Shown here: one piece after another, positions 42,864-50,103 of the stretch
How positions within the stretch are numbered: position 1 is the stretch's first letter
How the letters are laid out: every line of letters starts with the position of its first letter
Source of the DNA: an uncultured Clostridia bacterium
GTDB taxonomy: Bacteria > Bacillota > Clostridia > Oscillospirales > Acutalibacteraceae
Assembly: GCA_937898625.1 (NCBI GenBank)
Contig: CALEJF010000042.1
Location: 29,627 to 93,626, forward strand
Direction: 5' to 3'
Length of the DNA stretch: 64,000 nucleotides
Program-made: the position numbers and the translations under genes
The notes under the pieces: model-generated
Databases searched by the model: none
Told to the model about the DNA's origin: nothing
Seen by the model: the letters and a program-made list of their open reading frames with translations, nothing else

Positions 42864-45287
42864 TTAGTCCTTATACTTTTTCATACAGAGTTTAAGTACA
42901 AAACTTGCATTTCTCTGCATCTCGTAAAGTGTGATACCGTCTTTTTTGCCGTAAGTTTTTAAGAGTGTGCCGTCAGGTTTGCCGTTTGTCACCCTGTCAC
43001 CACCAGGCATAAGCACATTAACACCTGCTCTTACTCTATATGCCTGGTCACGCATTTTAGGGAATTCCTGACTCCTTGAAGGACGCATCCACCAGTCAGT
43101 CATAACAACTCCGTCAAATCCCCATTCTTCACGGAGAATTCTCTCGCAGAGCTCATAGTTATAATGTCCCCAAACACCGTTAATCTTGTTGTAAGATGTC
43201 ATAATTGTATTTGGTTGTGCTGTTTTAACACAGATTTCAAAGCCCTTTAAGTAAATTTCACGCAATGCTCTTTCTGAAAGTCGGGAATCATTACCTGTAC
43301 GGTTAACCTCCTGATTGTTACAAGCATAATGCTTAGGACAAGCACTACCACCACAGGTCTGAATACCCTTAACTGCAGCAGCGCCCATTAAGCCTGTTAC
43401 AACGGGGTCTTCTGAATAGTATTCAAAGTTTCTGCCACAAAGATGGCTACGATGAATATTCATACCGGGAGCTAAGAGAATATCGCTTCCTTTTGCCTTT
43501 AATTCTTCGCTGATTTTTGCGTAAACCTTTTCTACAAGGTCAGTATTAAATGTACTTGCAAGAGCAGTACCATTTGGAACAAGTGAGCAGTATGAAAGAA
43601 GTCGGATACCTGATGGTCCGTCAGTTGTAATCATTGGTGGAACACCTTTATCACGAAGGCTCTGGAGAATTCCACCCATAGCACCTGCATTACCCTTTGC
43701 CCCCAAAGGTGAGTCCATTTTATAGTCTCCACGAGAAATTGCTTCCAATTCCTCAAGGCTCAATTGTGCAACAAAGTCTTCCATTGAAACTTTGCCATTT
43801 TCTACATCACTGAGTTTATAGCCCTTGTCTCCTGTAATTGAAACACCTTCACCGATGTTTTTAAGTATAACCTTTTTAAGGTCATATTGGCGACACGCAA
43901 CAGGCTCTTTTTTAAGTCCTTCTTCGCTATTTACATAGCGGTCAAAAGGAATTTGTGGTGCTGAACATTGTTTCAAGCGAAGCGTTGGAATAGTTTTTTC
44001 CTGATAATAACTCCATTTCTTTTCTGCACTACGAACATCACTGCCCACATAGAGAGCATATTCGCCCTTTTCCATTACATAGGAATGAGCGTATCCACTT
44101 GCACCATTATCGTCGTAAGAATAAAATCTCTCAATTGGAACAAAGATTTCAAGTTTCTGACTTTCACCTGCTGAAAGCACCTTTGTTTTACCGAATGCAG
44201 CCAACTCTCTTGCAGGATTGCCAAGCTTTCCGCAAGGTTTTGAAACATAAATCTCTACTACCTCTTTACCTGCATATTCACCAACATTCTTAACAGTACA
44301 TCTGACAAAAGCACCATCTTCTGTCTGCTTTGCACTTGTGAATTTCGTCTGGAATTTTGTATATGATAATCCATAACCGAACGGGTAAATTACAGCATCT
44401 TTATTAAAGGTTTCAAACCAACGATAGCCAACATAAATATCCTCTGCATAGATATTCGCATCACGATTACCAAAGTTTTCTGAAGATGGATAATCTTCAT
44501 ATCTTCTTGCAATTGTGTCGGTTAGTTTACCACTTGGTGTAACCTTACCGCAAAGAAGGTCTGCAACAGCATTACCGCTTTCCATACCGCCCTGCCAGAC
44601 AATCATAACTGCACCGATTTTGGAGCCAAATTCACGAAGCCAACTCATATCCATAACAGAACCGATATTGAGAAGAATTGTAACATTATCAAACTGCTCA
44701 CAAATTCTGTGAAGTGCTGTTCTTTCTTCGTCAGTTACGAAAAAACTGCCTTTTTCAAGTGTGTTTTCTCTGTCTTCACCCGATGAACGGCCGATTACGA
44801 AAACTGCATTATCACTATTCTCTTTTGCCTTTTTTACAAGGTCAACAGTAAGTGGCATTTCAGGATAAAATCTTGGCCAATGCCCCCAAACACCGTGGTC
44901 AATTGGGTTTTCCTTGCACCATTTCTCGTATGTATCAGAAAGGTCTGTATTAAGCACTAAATCCTCACAGTTTTTAAGTCCCTCAATAAGGTTTACGCCA
45001 TAAGGTTTCTTAACATCACCGCCAGAGCCGTAGCCTGTGTAAAACCAGTCGTTCTGCACTCTGCCGAAAACGGATACTCTTGTACCCTTTTTAAATGGAA
45101 GAACACCATTATTTTCCAAAAGAACTGCAGTTTCACCTGCAGCCTCGCGTAAAACCTCAGGCATTCCGTTTGTGATTGTTACTTCGCCAAGTGCCTCTAA
45201 AGCTTCTTCCTGAGAAACATCTGCACCTGCGATTTTCATTCCTAATTTCATTACACCAACAACAATTTTTTCAGTAAATTTTGACAT
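42864..45287 (-). CDS. GH3 beta-glucosidase-like enzyme with permuted domains
   Basis: An 807-aa glycoside hydrolase. The usual GH3 order is reversed. The alpha/beta-sandwich domain comes first (ETAVLLENNGVLPFKKG near residue 50, then IVWQGGMESGNAVADLL and YPFGYGLSYTKF). A fibronectin-like domain follows, then the catalytic barrel at the C-terminus (MITTDGPSGIRLL, LCGRNFEYYSEDPVVTG, KHYACNNQE, and GVVMTDWW with nucleophile Asp731). Such permuted GH3 enzymes are known from rumen Firmicutes. No signal peptide, so intracellular. AAGGGGA precedes the start. Confidence 0.93.
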   Translation of the reverse strand: MSKFTEKIVVGVMKLGMKIAGADVSQEEALEALGEVTITNGMPEVLREAAGETAVLLENNGVLPFKKGTRVSVFGRVQNDWFYTGYGSGGDVKKPYGVNLIEGLKNCEDLVLNTDLSDTYEKWCKENPIDHGVWGHWPRFYPEMPLTVDLVKKAKENSDNAVFVIGRSSGEDRENTLEKGSFFVTDEERTALHRICEQFDNVTILLNIGSVMDMSWLREFGSKIGAVMIVWQGGMESGNAVADLLCGKVTPSGKLTDTIARRYEDYPSSENFGNRDANIYAEDIYVGYRWFETFNKDAVIYPFGYGLSYTKFQTKFTSAKQTEDGAFVRCTVKNVGEYAGKEVVEIYVSKPCGKLGNPARELAAFGKTKVLSAGESQKLEIFVPIERFYSYDDNGASGYAHSYVMEKGEYALYVGSDVRSAEKKWSYYQEKTIPTLRLKQCSAPQIPFDRYVNSEEGLKKEPVACRQYDLKKVILKNIGEGVSITGDKGYKLSDVENGKVSMEDFVAQLSLEELEAISRGDYKMDSPLGAKGNAGAMGGILQSLRDKGVPPMITTDGPSGIRLLSYCSLVPNGTALASTFNTDLVEKVYAKISEELKAKGSDILLAPGMNIHRSHLCGRNFEYYSEDPVVTGLMGAAAVKGIQTCGGSACPKHYACNNQEVNRTGNDSRLSERALREIYLKGFEICVKTAQPNTIMTSYNKINGVWGHYNYELCERILREEWGFDGVVMTDWWMRPSRSQEFPKMRDQAYRVRAGVNVLMPGGDRVTNGKPDGTLLKTYGKKDGITLYEMQRNASFVLKLCMKKYKD

Positions 45288-45355
45288 AAATAAAATCCCC
45301 TTTTACTTAATGGTCTAATTCTATCACAGAACACAATAGTTTTCAACTAAAAAAA

Positions 45356-45381
45356 CATCTGCCCCATAATTGAGGCAGATG
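45356..45381 (-). terminator. Terminator after the cohesin-like gene
   Basis: CATCTGCC (45356-45363) pairs with GGCAGATG (45374-45381). Read leftward it is followed by a run of seven T. Confidence 0.88.
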
Positions 45382-45392
45382 CAAATTATCAT

Positions 45393-46607
45393 TTATTCTT
45401 TTTTCTTTCGTTGCTGAAGAAGTAATACATAAATTACAAGAACAATTACAATTACAACAGACATTACAATAACTACCATAGCAGATTTATCGCTGTTACT
45501 AAGTTCTTCACCGAAAAGTCCGTTTGACTTATCCTTATCATCGTCCTTATCGTCCTTGTTATTATCTAGATTGTTGTTATTGTTATTATTCTCAATGATA
45601 TCATATGATGGTTGAGTCTGTGGTTCAGACGGTGTAATTATTTGCTGTGTGGGATTTGTAATTGGTTCAGTTGGCTCAACCGCAGTTGTGGGAAGTTTTG
45701 CAATTGGCTGTGTTTCAATATACTGACATGCATTACAAACTCTTCTTTTTTCACCTTGCATCAATTGAGTAGGCTCTCTTGTTGTAACCCAAGCGCCAAA
45801 ACTATGTCCCTTTGCAGGAATAGTTACGGGAGAACTACTTTCAAAACCACAAGCCTTACATTTGCCAACTGCTGAACCTGTTTCTGTGCAAGTTGGATGC
45901 TTTTTAATTGCTGAGTCATCAAACTTATGCCCTGTTGCGGGAACAGTTGATGTTTTTCCCGTTGCGTTGCAAACTGTACATTTTTCAACTTGCGTACCTG
46001 TTTCGGTACAATTTGGTTGTTTTGTTATTTCAGTCTTATCAAATTTATGCTCAGCCAATGGTAATGGCTCTTCCTTTGTAAATCCGCAGGGGCAAGTGCC
46101 TTTTTTTGTTCCTGCTACATTACAGGTTGACGCTTTAACAGTTTCCCATTTCATATTGGCATGTGCACAATCTTTAAAAGTAACAGAACCGTTTGTTGTT
46201 GCTTTTTCAGCACCGGTTGAATCAAGGCCTGTAACAGAAACTGTTGCTCCAGCCTTAAGAACCTTAAATTCCATTTTCAGAATAGAACCGCCTGCAACCA
46301 CATCCTCTTCACTGGCACCGAAATACGAGATAGAGCCTGCCGAAGAGTTAATCTCCTCAATGCTGAACAGTTTACCTGAACTTACAGAACCTACCAACTC
46401 AAGATGTGTTGTAGGATATGTAACATTGAATTTAACCATTGAAAGATTTGATTCAGCCGAAAGATTAACATAAACACTGACTGTACTGCCAACGCTTATA
46501 TTTGTTGTACTTGCGCCTACTGAAACTACCGGAGCAGCAGCAAAGCACGGCAAGATACTGACTGAAAGAATAATTAATGCAATAATGCAACTAATAAGTT
46601 TTTTCAT
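45393..46607 (-). CDS. Cohesin-like surface protein with Cys-pair repeats and C-terminal anchor
   Basis: A 404-aa exported protein. A signal peptide (to about residue 24) leads a cohesin-like jelly roll (VSVGASTTNISVGSTVSVYV, FNVTYPTTHLEL, GSILKMEFKVLKAG, up to about residue 150). Four repeats of about 45 residues follow with C-x-x-C pairs and GHKFD/GHSFG turns. The tail is a Pro/Thr/Gln linker, an Asn/Asp-rich stretch and a final membrane helix with RKKK. It probably stays on the cell surface and holds another protein or glycan. ATG 46607 follows GGAGCGA. Confidence 0.8.
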   Translation of the reverse strand: MKKLISCIIALIILSVSILPCFAAAPVVSVGASTTNISVGSTVSVYVNLSAESNLSMVKFNVTYPTTHLELVGSVSSGKLFSIEEINSSAGSISYFGASEEDVVAGGSILKMEFKVLKAGATVSVTGLDSTGAEKATTNGSVTFKDCAHANMKWETVKASTCNVAGTKKGTCPCGFTKEEPLPLAEHKFDKTEITKQPNCTETGTQVEKCTVCNATGKTSTVPATGHKFDDSAIKKHPTCTETGSAVGKCKACGFESSSPVTIPAKGHSFGAWVTTREPTQLMQGEKRRVCNACQYIETQPIAKLPTTAVEPTEPITNPTQQIITPSEPQTQPSYDIIENNNNNNNLDNNKDDKDDDKDKSNGLFGEELSNSDKSAMVVIVMSVVIVIVLVIYVLLLQQRKKKE

Positions 46608-46663
46608 AACTATCGCTCCTGAAATGTAATACATATTTAATTATACCAATAAAACTGATTTTG

Positions 46664-46903
46664 TCAATTAAATCTATGTGGATAATATTTCTTTTTGTAA
46701 TCATTTGCCGAATAATAGTTAACCAACTTCTCGCCAAGAATTCTGGTGTCCCGTTCCATTTCTTTAAGTGTAATAATTTTGCTGTTGAGTTCAAAAAGAG
46801 GGATACCGCAAAGCATATTTCGTTGAGTGGAAAAAACGGAAATAATTGCTTTTAAATCGTCTGCTTGTTTTAAGTATTCCTCGCCTAACTGATATAAGGT
46901 CAT
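46664..46903 (-). CDS. 79-residue helical protein with SOS-like operator
   Basis: Not recognised. The product is all-helical by eye: TLYQLGEEYLKQADDLKAII, then LNSKIITLKEMERDTRILGE and LVNYYSANDYKKKYY, with no Cys pair or membrane segment. ATG 46903 directly follows GGAGGT, so the longer reading from 46975 is discarded. The promoter is strong, and a perfect palindrome with a GAAC-N4-GTTC core sits between promoter and gene, so a damage-response (LexA) link is likely. The function itself is unknown. Confidence 0.75.
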   Translation of the reverse strand: MTLYQLGEEYLKQADDLKAIISVFSTQRNMLCGIPLFELNSKIITLKEMERDTRILGEKLVNYYSANDYKKKYYPHRFN

Positions 46904-46918
46904 TTCTACCTCCTCTCT

Positions 46919-46940
46919 ATACAGAACATTTGTTCTGTAT
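46919..46940. promoter_or_regulatory. SOS-box-like operator
   Basis: Two perfect 10-bp arms, ATACAGAACA (46919-46928) and TGTTCTGTAT (46931-46940), separated by TT. The core GAAC-N4-GTTC is the clostridial LexA-box pattern. It lies just after the -10 box, where a repressor would block transcription. Confidence 0.65.
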
Positions 46941-46946
46941 GAAGGT

Positions 46947-46975
46947 ATAATACCATTATTCTGTAATGCATTCAA
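46947..46975 (-). promoter_or_regulatory. Promoter of the 79-residue gene
   Basis: Leftward: TTGAAT (46970-46975), a 17-bp spacer and TATTAT (46947-46952). Confidence 0.75.
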
Positions 46976-46990
46976 TAGGCAAACAAAAAA

Positions 46991-47012
46991 ACAGTCCGTT
47001 TATGTGGACTGT
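46991..47012 (-). terminator. Terminator after the AraC-family gene
   Basis: ACAGTCC (46991-46997) pairs with GGACTGT (47006-47012). Read leftward a run of seven T follows. Confidence 0.85.
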
Positions 47013-47057
47013 TTCCAGAATTTAATAATAACAAAATGCAAATTGAGTTTTTGTCAA

Positions 47058-48284
47058 TTAAAAACTTATGGAGTTTTCTCTATACTCCTTTGGAGTTTTG
47101 CCTGTGTGTTTCTTAAACATTTTTGTAAAATAATTCACATCATATATGCCACAATTCTGGGAAATCATCTGAATTTGCATATTTGTAGAAGTGAGAAGAA
47201 ACGCCGCGTGTTCAATCCTCTTTTTTGTGACATATTCAGTAAGAGTCATTCCCATTTCCTTTTTAAACAGAGTGGAAAGGTAACTTGCATTAACATTAAG
47301 CATCTCTGCTTGACGACTTAGACTTAAATCAGCAGTAATATCAAAATCCACAAGAGTAATAACCTTCTGTACAAGCGGAGAGTGTTTTTTGATAGAATGA
47401 TTTTTCACAAGAGTACAGTATTTGTCTATCATCTCATGGTGCATTGAAATCCCTTCTTCAACGGATTTTATGAATTCAATTCTTTTTGCAAAGTCCGTTG
47501 AAACACCATCTATATAAAGAGGGTGAACTCCACCCTGCTCTGCAGCCTTGCGAAGAAGAGTATTTACAATAATGCTATAATTCTTGATATTTCGCACAGG
47601 GTCACTTACTCGCATTTCAAGCATAAGAGCAGAGGATTTTGAAAGAATCTGCTCTGCCTGATGTGTCATTCCCTGACTTACTGCCTGAAGCAATTTATTT
47701 TCGCCCTCATATCTTCGCTCAAGCATTTGCATAGCAAGAAGTGCATTGTCAGTTTTCGCGTCAAGATTCTTTACTATTTTAGGGAAGTATTGGTTGCGAT
47801 AAACCATACTGATGGATTGAAAAGTAAAATTATCAGGACTTCCCCACAGCATCTCCCCGAGGCAGTTAAAAAGGGATAGAATTGTATCCTTATCTTTATA
47901 AACAGGGATGCTTGTGTAATATTTCTGAATTTGTGAAATTATATTTGATGGAATAGAGTTTTTTTCAGCCATTTCCATAATCATTTTCTGACTTAAATCA
48001 GTATCTATATACGGCCCTGCAATAAATGTTGTAGAAGAATCCGGCAGAATTATAAAGATATAATTACAGTAAAAACTATCTGTGATTTTATATATCCCGT
48101 TATTCTTTATAGTTTCATGAGGTGTGCAGAAGAGTTGGTCATAATCATCCTGCATACCTAAAAAATCACGCAGACCTCGGTCCGCCTCACGATAGGTTTT
48201 ATCATTTTCCTTAATAAGGCAGGAATTGATTCTGTAATTATTTAAGATTTTACGAAAAAAATCAAATTCCTTTTCGTAAAGCAT
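47058..48284 (-). CDS. AraC-family regulator of the neighbouring sugar genes
   Basis: A 408-aa regulator. The last 100 residues are an AraC double helix-turn-helix (LSLSRQAEMLNVNASYLSTLFKK, then MQIQMISQNCGIYDVNYFTKMFKKHTGKTP). The N-terminal 300 residues form a long sensor region with a beta-rich stretch (YIFIILPDSSTTFIAGPYI). It is divergent from a GPH sugar symporter gene and a GH2 gene, so it probably activates them in response to their substrate. ATG 48284 follows GGAGTGAG. Confidence 0.88.
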   Translation of the reverse strand: MLYEKEFDFFRKILNNYRINSCLIKENDKTYREADRGLRDFLGMQDDYDQLFCTPHETIKNNGIYKITDSFYCNYIFIILPDSSTTFIAGPYIDTDLSQKMIMEMAEKNSIPSNIISQIQKYYTSIPVYKDKDTILSLFNCLGEMLWGSPDNFTFQSISMVYRNQYFPKIVKNLDAKTDNALLAMQMLERRYEGENKLLQAVSQGMTHQAEQILSKSSALMLEMRVSDPVRNIKNYSIIVNTLLRKAAEQGGVHPLYIDGVSTDFAKRIEFIKSVEEGISMHHEMIDKYCTLVKNHSIKKHSPLVQKVITLVDFDITADLSLSRQAEMLNVNASYLSTLFKKEMGMTLTEYVTKKRIEHAAFLLTSTNMQIQMISQNCGIYDVNYFTKMFKKHTGKTPKEYRENSISF

Positions 48285-48323
48285 AAAACTCACTCCATGT
48301 AAAATTTTTACAGTTTTTATTAT

Positions 48324-48352
48324 ATTATGGTACAAATTTTGGTAAAAATCAA
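48324..48352 (-). promoter_or_regulatory. Promoter of the AraC-family gene
   Basis: Leftward: TTGATT (48347-48352), a 17-bp spacer and CATAAT (48324-48329). The -35 lies inside one arm of an inverted repeat, so autoregulation is likely. Confidence 0.55.
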
Positions 48353-48462
48353 GTAAAAACTAAAAATAATACCTAAAAAAACAAAAACTTTACTAACAGA
48401 AAAAAGAGGTTTTAATGTACAATAAAATCACAATAGGATTGGGTATTTGTGTACTTGATTTT
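48345..48462. promoter_or_regulatory. Paired inverted sites in the AraC/GPH intergenic region
   Basis: AAAATCAAGTA (48345-48355) and its exact reverse complement TACTTGATTTT (48452-48462) lie on either side of the divergent region, 107 bp apart. They are good candidates for the AraC-family regulator's binding sites. Confidence 0.5.
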
Positions 48463-48495
48463 GATTATTAAAAATTTCTAAGGGGGAAATTAAAA

Positions 48496-50037
48496 ATGGC
48501 AAAAGAGAAAAAACTCGATGCTAACGGTTACCGCAAGTTTGGTATGCTTGATAAACTTGCATATGCTGCAGGTGACTTCGGCTGTAACATGAGCTTTGCG
48601 CTTAAAGGTACAGTTCAGACATTCTGGCTGGTTTACATGACAATGGAAACAGGCTTGTTGTCAATTTTATTATTACTTGTTCAGGCTTGGGACGCTATCA
48701 ACGACCCAATTATCGGTGCTCTTATTGATAACGATAAGAGAAAATACAAGATGGGTAAATTCAAGACATACATCTTTATAGGTGCTTGTGGATTGTTACT
48801 TGCAGGTGCTGCGGTATTCCTTCCGTTCCCAAATGCTTCTGTTGTTATTAAAGCAATTTTGTTCGTGCTTGGTTATATTGTTTGGGATGCTTGCTATACA
48901 GTAGCTAACGTTCCTTATGGTTCAATGCTTTCACTTATTACTGAAGATAGTGGTGAACGCGCACAGCTTTCAACATGGCGTTCAATCGGTTCAATGTTCG
49001 GCAACATCGTTCCTATGGTTGTTCTTCCAATGATTATCTGGGAAAAAGTTACTTATGACGGAACAGGTGATTACCACACAAACCCACTTACAGGTGAAGC
49101 TTATAAGATTGGTGACCCTGTTTTAGACCCACTTACAGGTAATCAATTTGAAACATTATATGGCGAACGCGTATTCTGGGCAGCACTTATTATGGGTGTG
49201 TTTGGTTTTGTAGCATTTATGTTTATGATTAAATCAATCACTGTTCGTGTTGATGAAAATGCCGTTAAAACAAGTGAAGGCGGAGAAAAGTTTAATGTTA
49301 TTAAAGCTTTTGGCAAATTTATGAAGAACCGTCCTGCAGTTGGTGCTACTGTTGCTGCTATGGGTATGTTCCTTGGTATGCAGTCTGCAACAACAGCAAA
49401 CACAATTATGTTTGCTACATATTTCAACAAAGCTTCAATGTCAGGTCTTGTTCAGATGATTGGTTTCCTTCCTGTTGTTGTGTTCTTGCCATTCATTAAG
49501 AAGCTTGTTAATAAATTTGGTAAAAAAGAAGCTTCAGTTGCAGGTACAATTGCTTCAATTATCGGTGGCCTTGTTATGTTTATTTTCCCAACAATGGAAA
49601 ATCGTGATATTGCTTTAATTGTTTACCTTCTTGGTCTTGTAGCATTCGGTTTTGGTATGAGCATTTACACATGCGTTTCTTGGGCTATGATGGCTGATGC
49701 TATTGACTATAACGAGTGGAAATTCGGTACTCGTGAAGAGGGTACAGTTTATTCTCTTCACTCCTTCTTCCGTAAACTCGCACAGGGTGTTGGCCCTTCA
49801 ATGGTTCTTGCTATTATGGGTGCACTTGGTTATGTTTCTGAAAAAGGTACAATCGGTCAGAGTGCTGAAACAGCACACAATATGTGTTGGCTGGTAGCAG
49901 GTCTTTATCTCTTTAGTGCCGTTGTTCAATTTATCGGTATTGCAATTATATATAATCTTGATAAGAAGACACTTGCTAAGATGAATGAAGAACTTGCTGA
50001 AAGACACGCTAAGGCAAAAGCACAAGTTACTGAATAA
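48496..50037 (+). CDS. GPH-family sugar:cation symporter
   Basis: A 513-aa transporter of the MelB/GusB/XynB-like GPH family with about twelve helices. Family marks are DKLAYAAGDFGCNMSF near residue 22, the QAWDAINDPIIGALIDN Asp cluster near residue 75, KFKTYIF, and YGSMLSLITEDSGERAQLSTWRSIG. Members import melibiose, glucuronides or xylosides with Na+ or H+. The next gene is a GH2 hydrolase, 66 bp away, so they form an import-and-cleave pair. AAGGGGGA precedes the start. Confidence 0.93.
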   Translation: MAKEKKLDANGYRKFGMLDKLAYAAGDFGCNMSFALKGTVQTFWLVYMTMETGLLSILLLLVQAWDAINDPIIGALIDNDKRKYKMGKFKTYIFIGACGLLLAGAAVFLPFPNASVVIKAILFVLGYIVWDACYTVANVPYGSMLSLITEDSGERAQLSTWRSIGSMFGNIVPMVVLPMIIWEKVTYDGTGDYHTNPLTGEAYKIGDPVLDPLTGNQFETLYGERVFWAALIMGVFGFVAFMFMIKSITVRVDENAVKTSEGGEKFNVIKAFGKFMKNRPAVGATVAAMGMFLGMQSATTANTIMFATYFNKASMSGLVQMIGFLPVVVFLPFIKKLVNKFGKKEASVAGTIASIIGGLVMFIFPTMENRDIALIVYLLGLVAFGFGMSIYTCVSWAMMADAIDYNEWKFGTREEGTVYSLHSFFRKLAQGVGPSMVLAIMGALGYVSEKGTIGQSAETAHNMCWLVAGLYLFSAVVQFIGIAIIYNLDKKTLAKMNEELAERHAKAKAQVTE

Positions 50038-50052
50038 TTAAAATTATGGTGG

Positions 50053-50080
50053 GGCGGGGGCTAAAAACCTCCGCCTTTTA
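50053..50080 (+). terminator. Hairpin between the symporter and GH2 genes
   Basis: GGCGG (50053-50057) pairs with CCGCC (50071-50075), extended by GG/CC, then TTTTATTAT. It may lower GH2 expression relative to the symporter gene. Confidence 0.65.
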
Positions 50081-50103
50081 TTATAAGTCAAAGGAGTAAA
50101 ATT

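Noticed and set aside
46919..46940. BlaI/MecI-type operator
   Set aside because: The ACA/TGT arms are suggestive, but the GAAC-N4-GTTC core fits a LexA box better and no BlaI-like gene is present.
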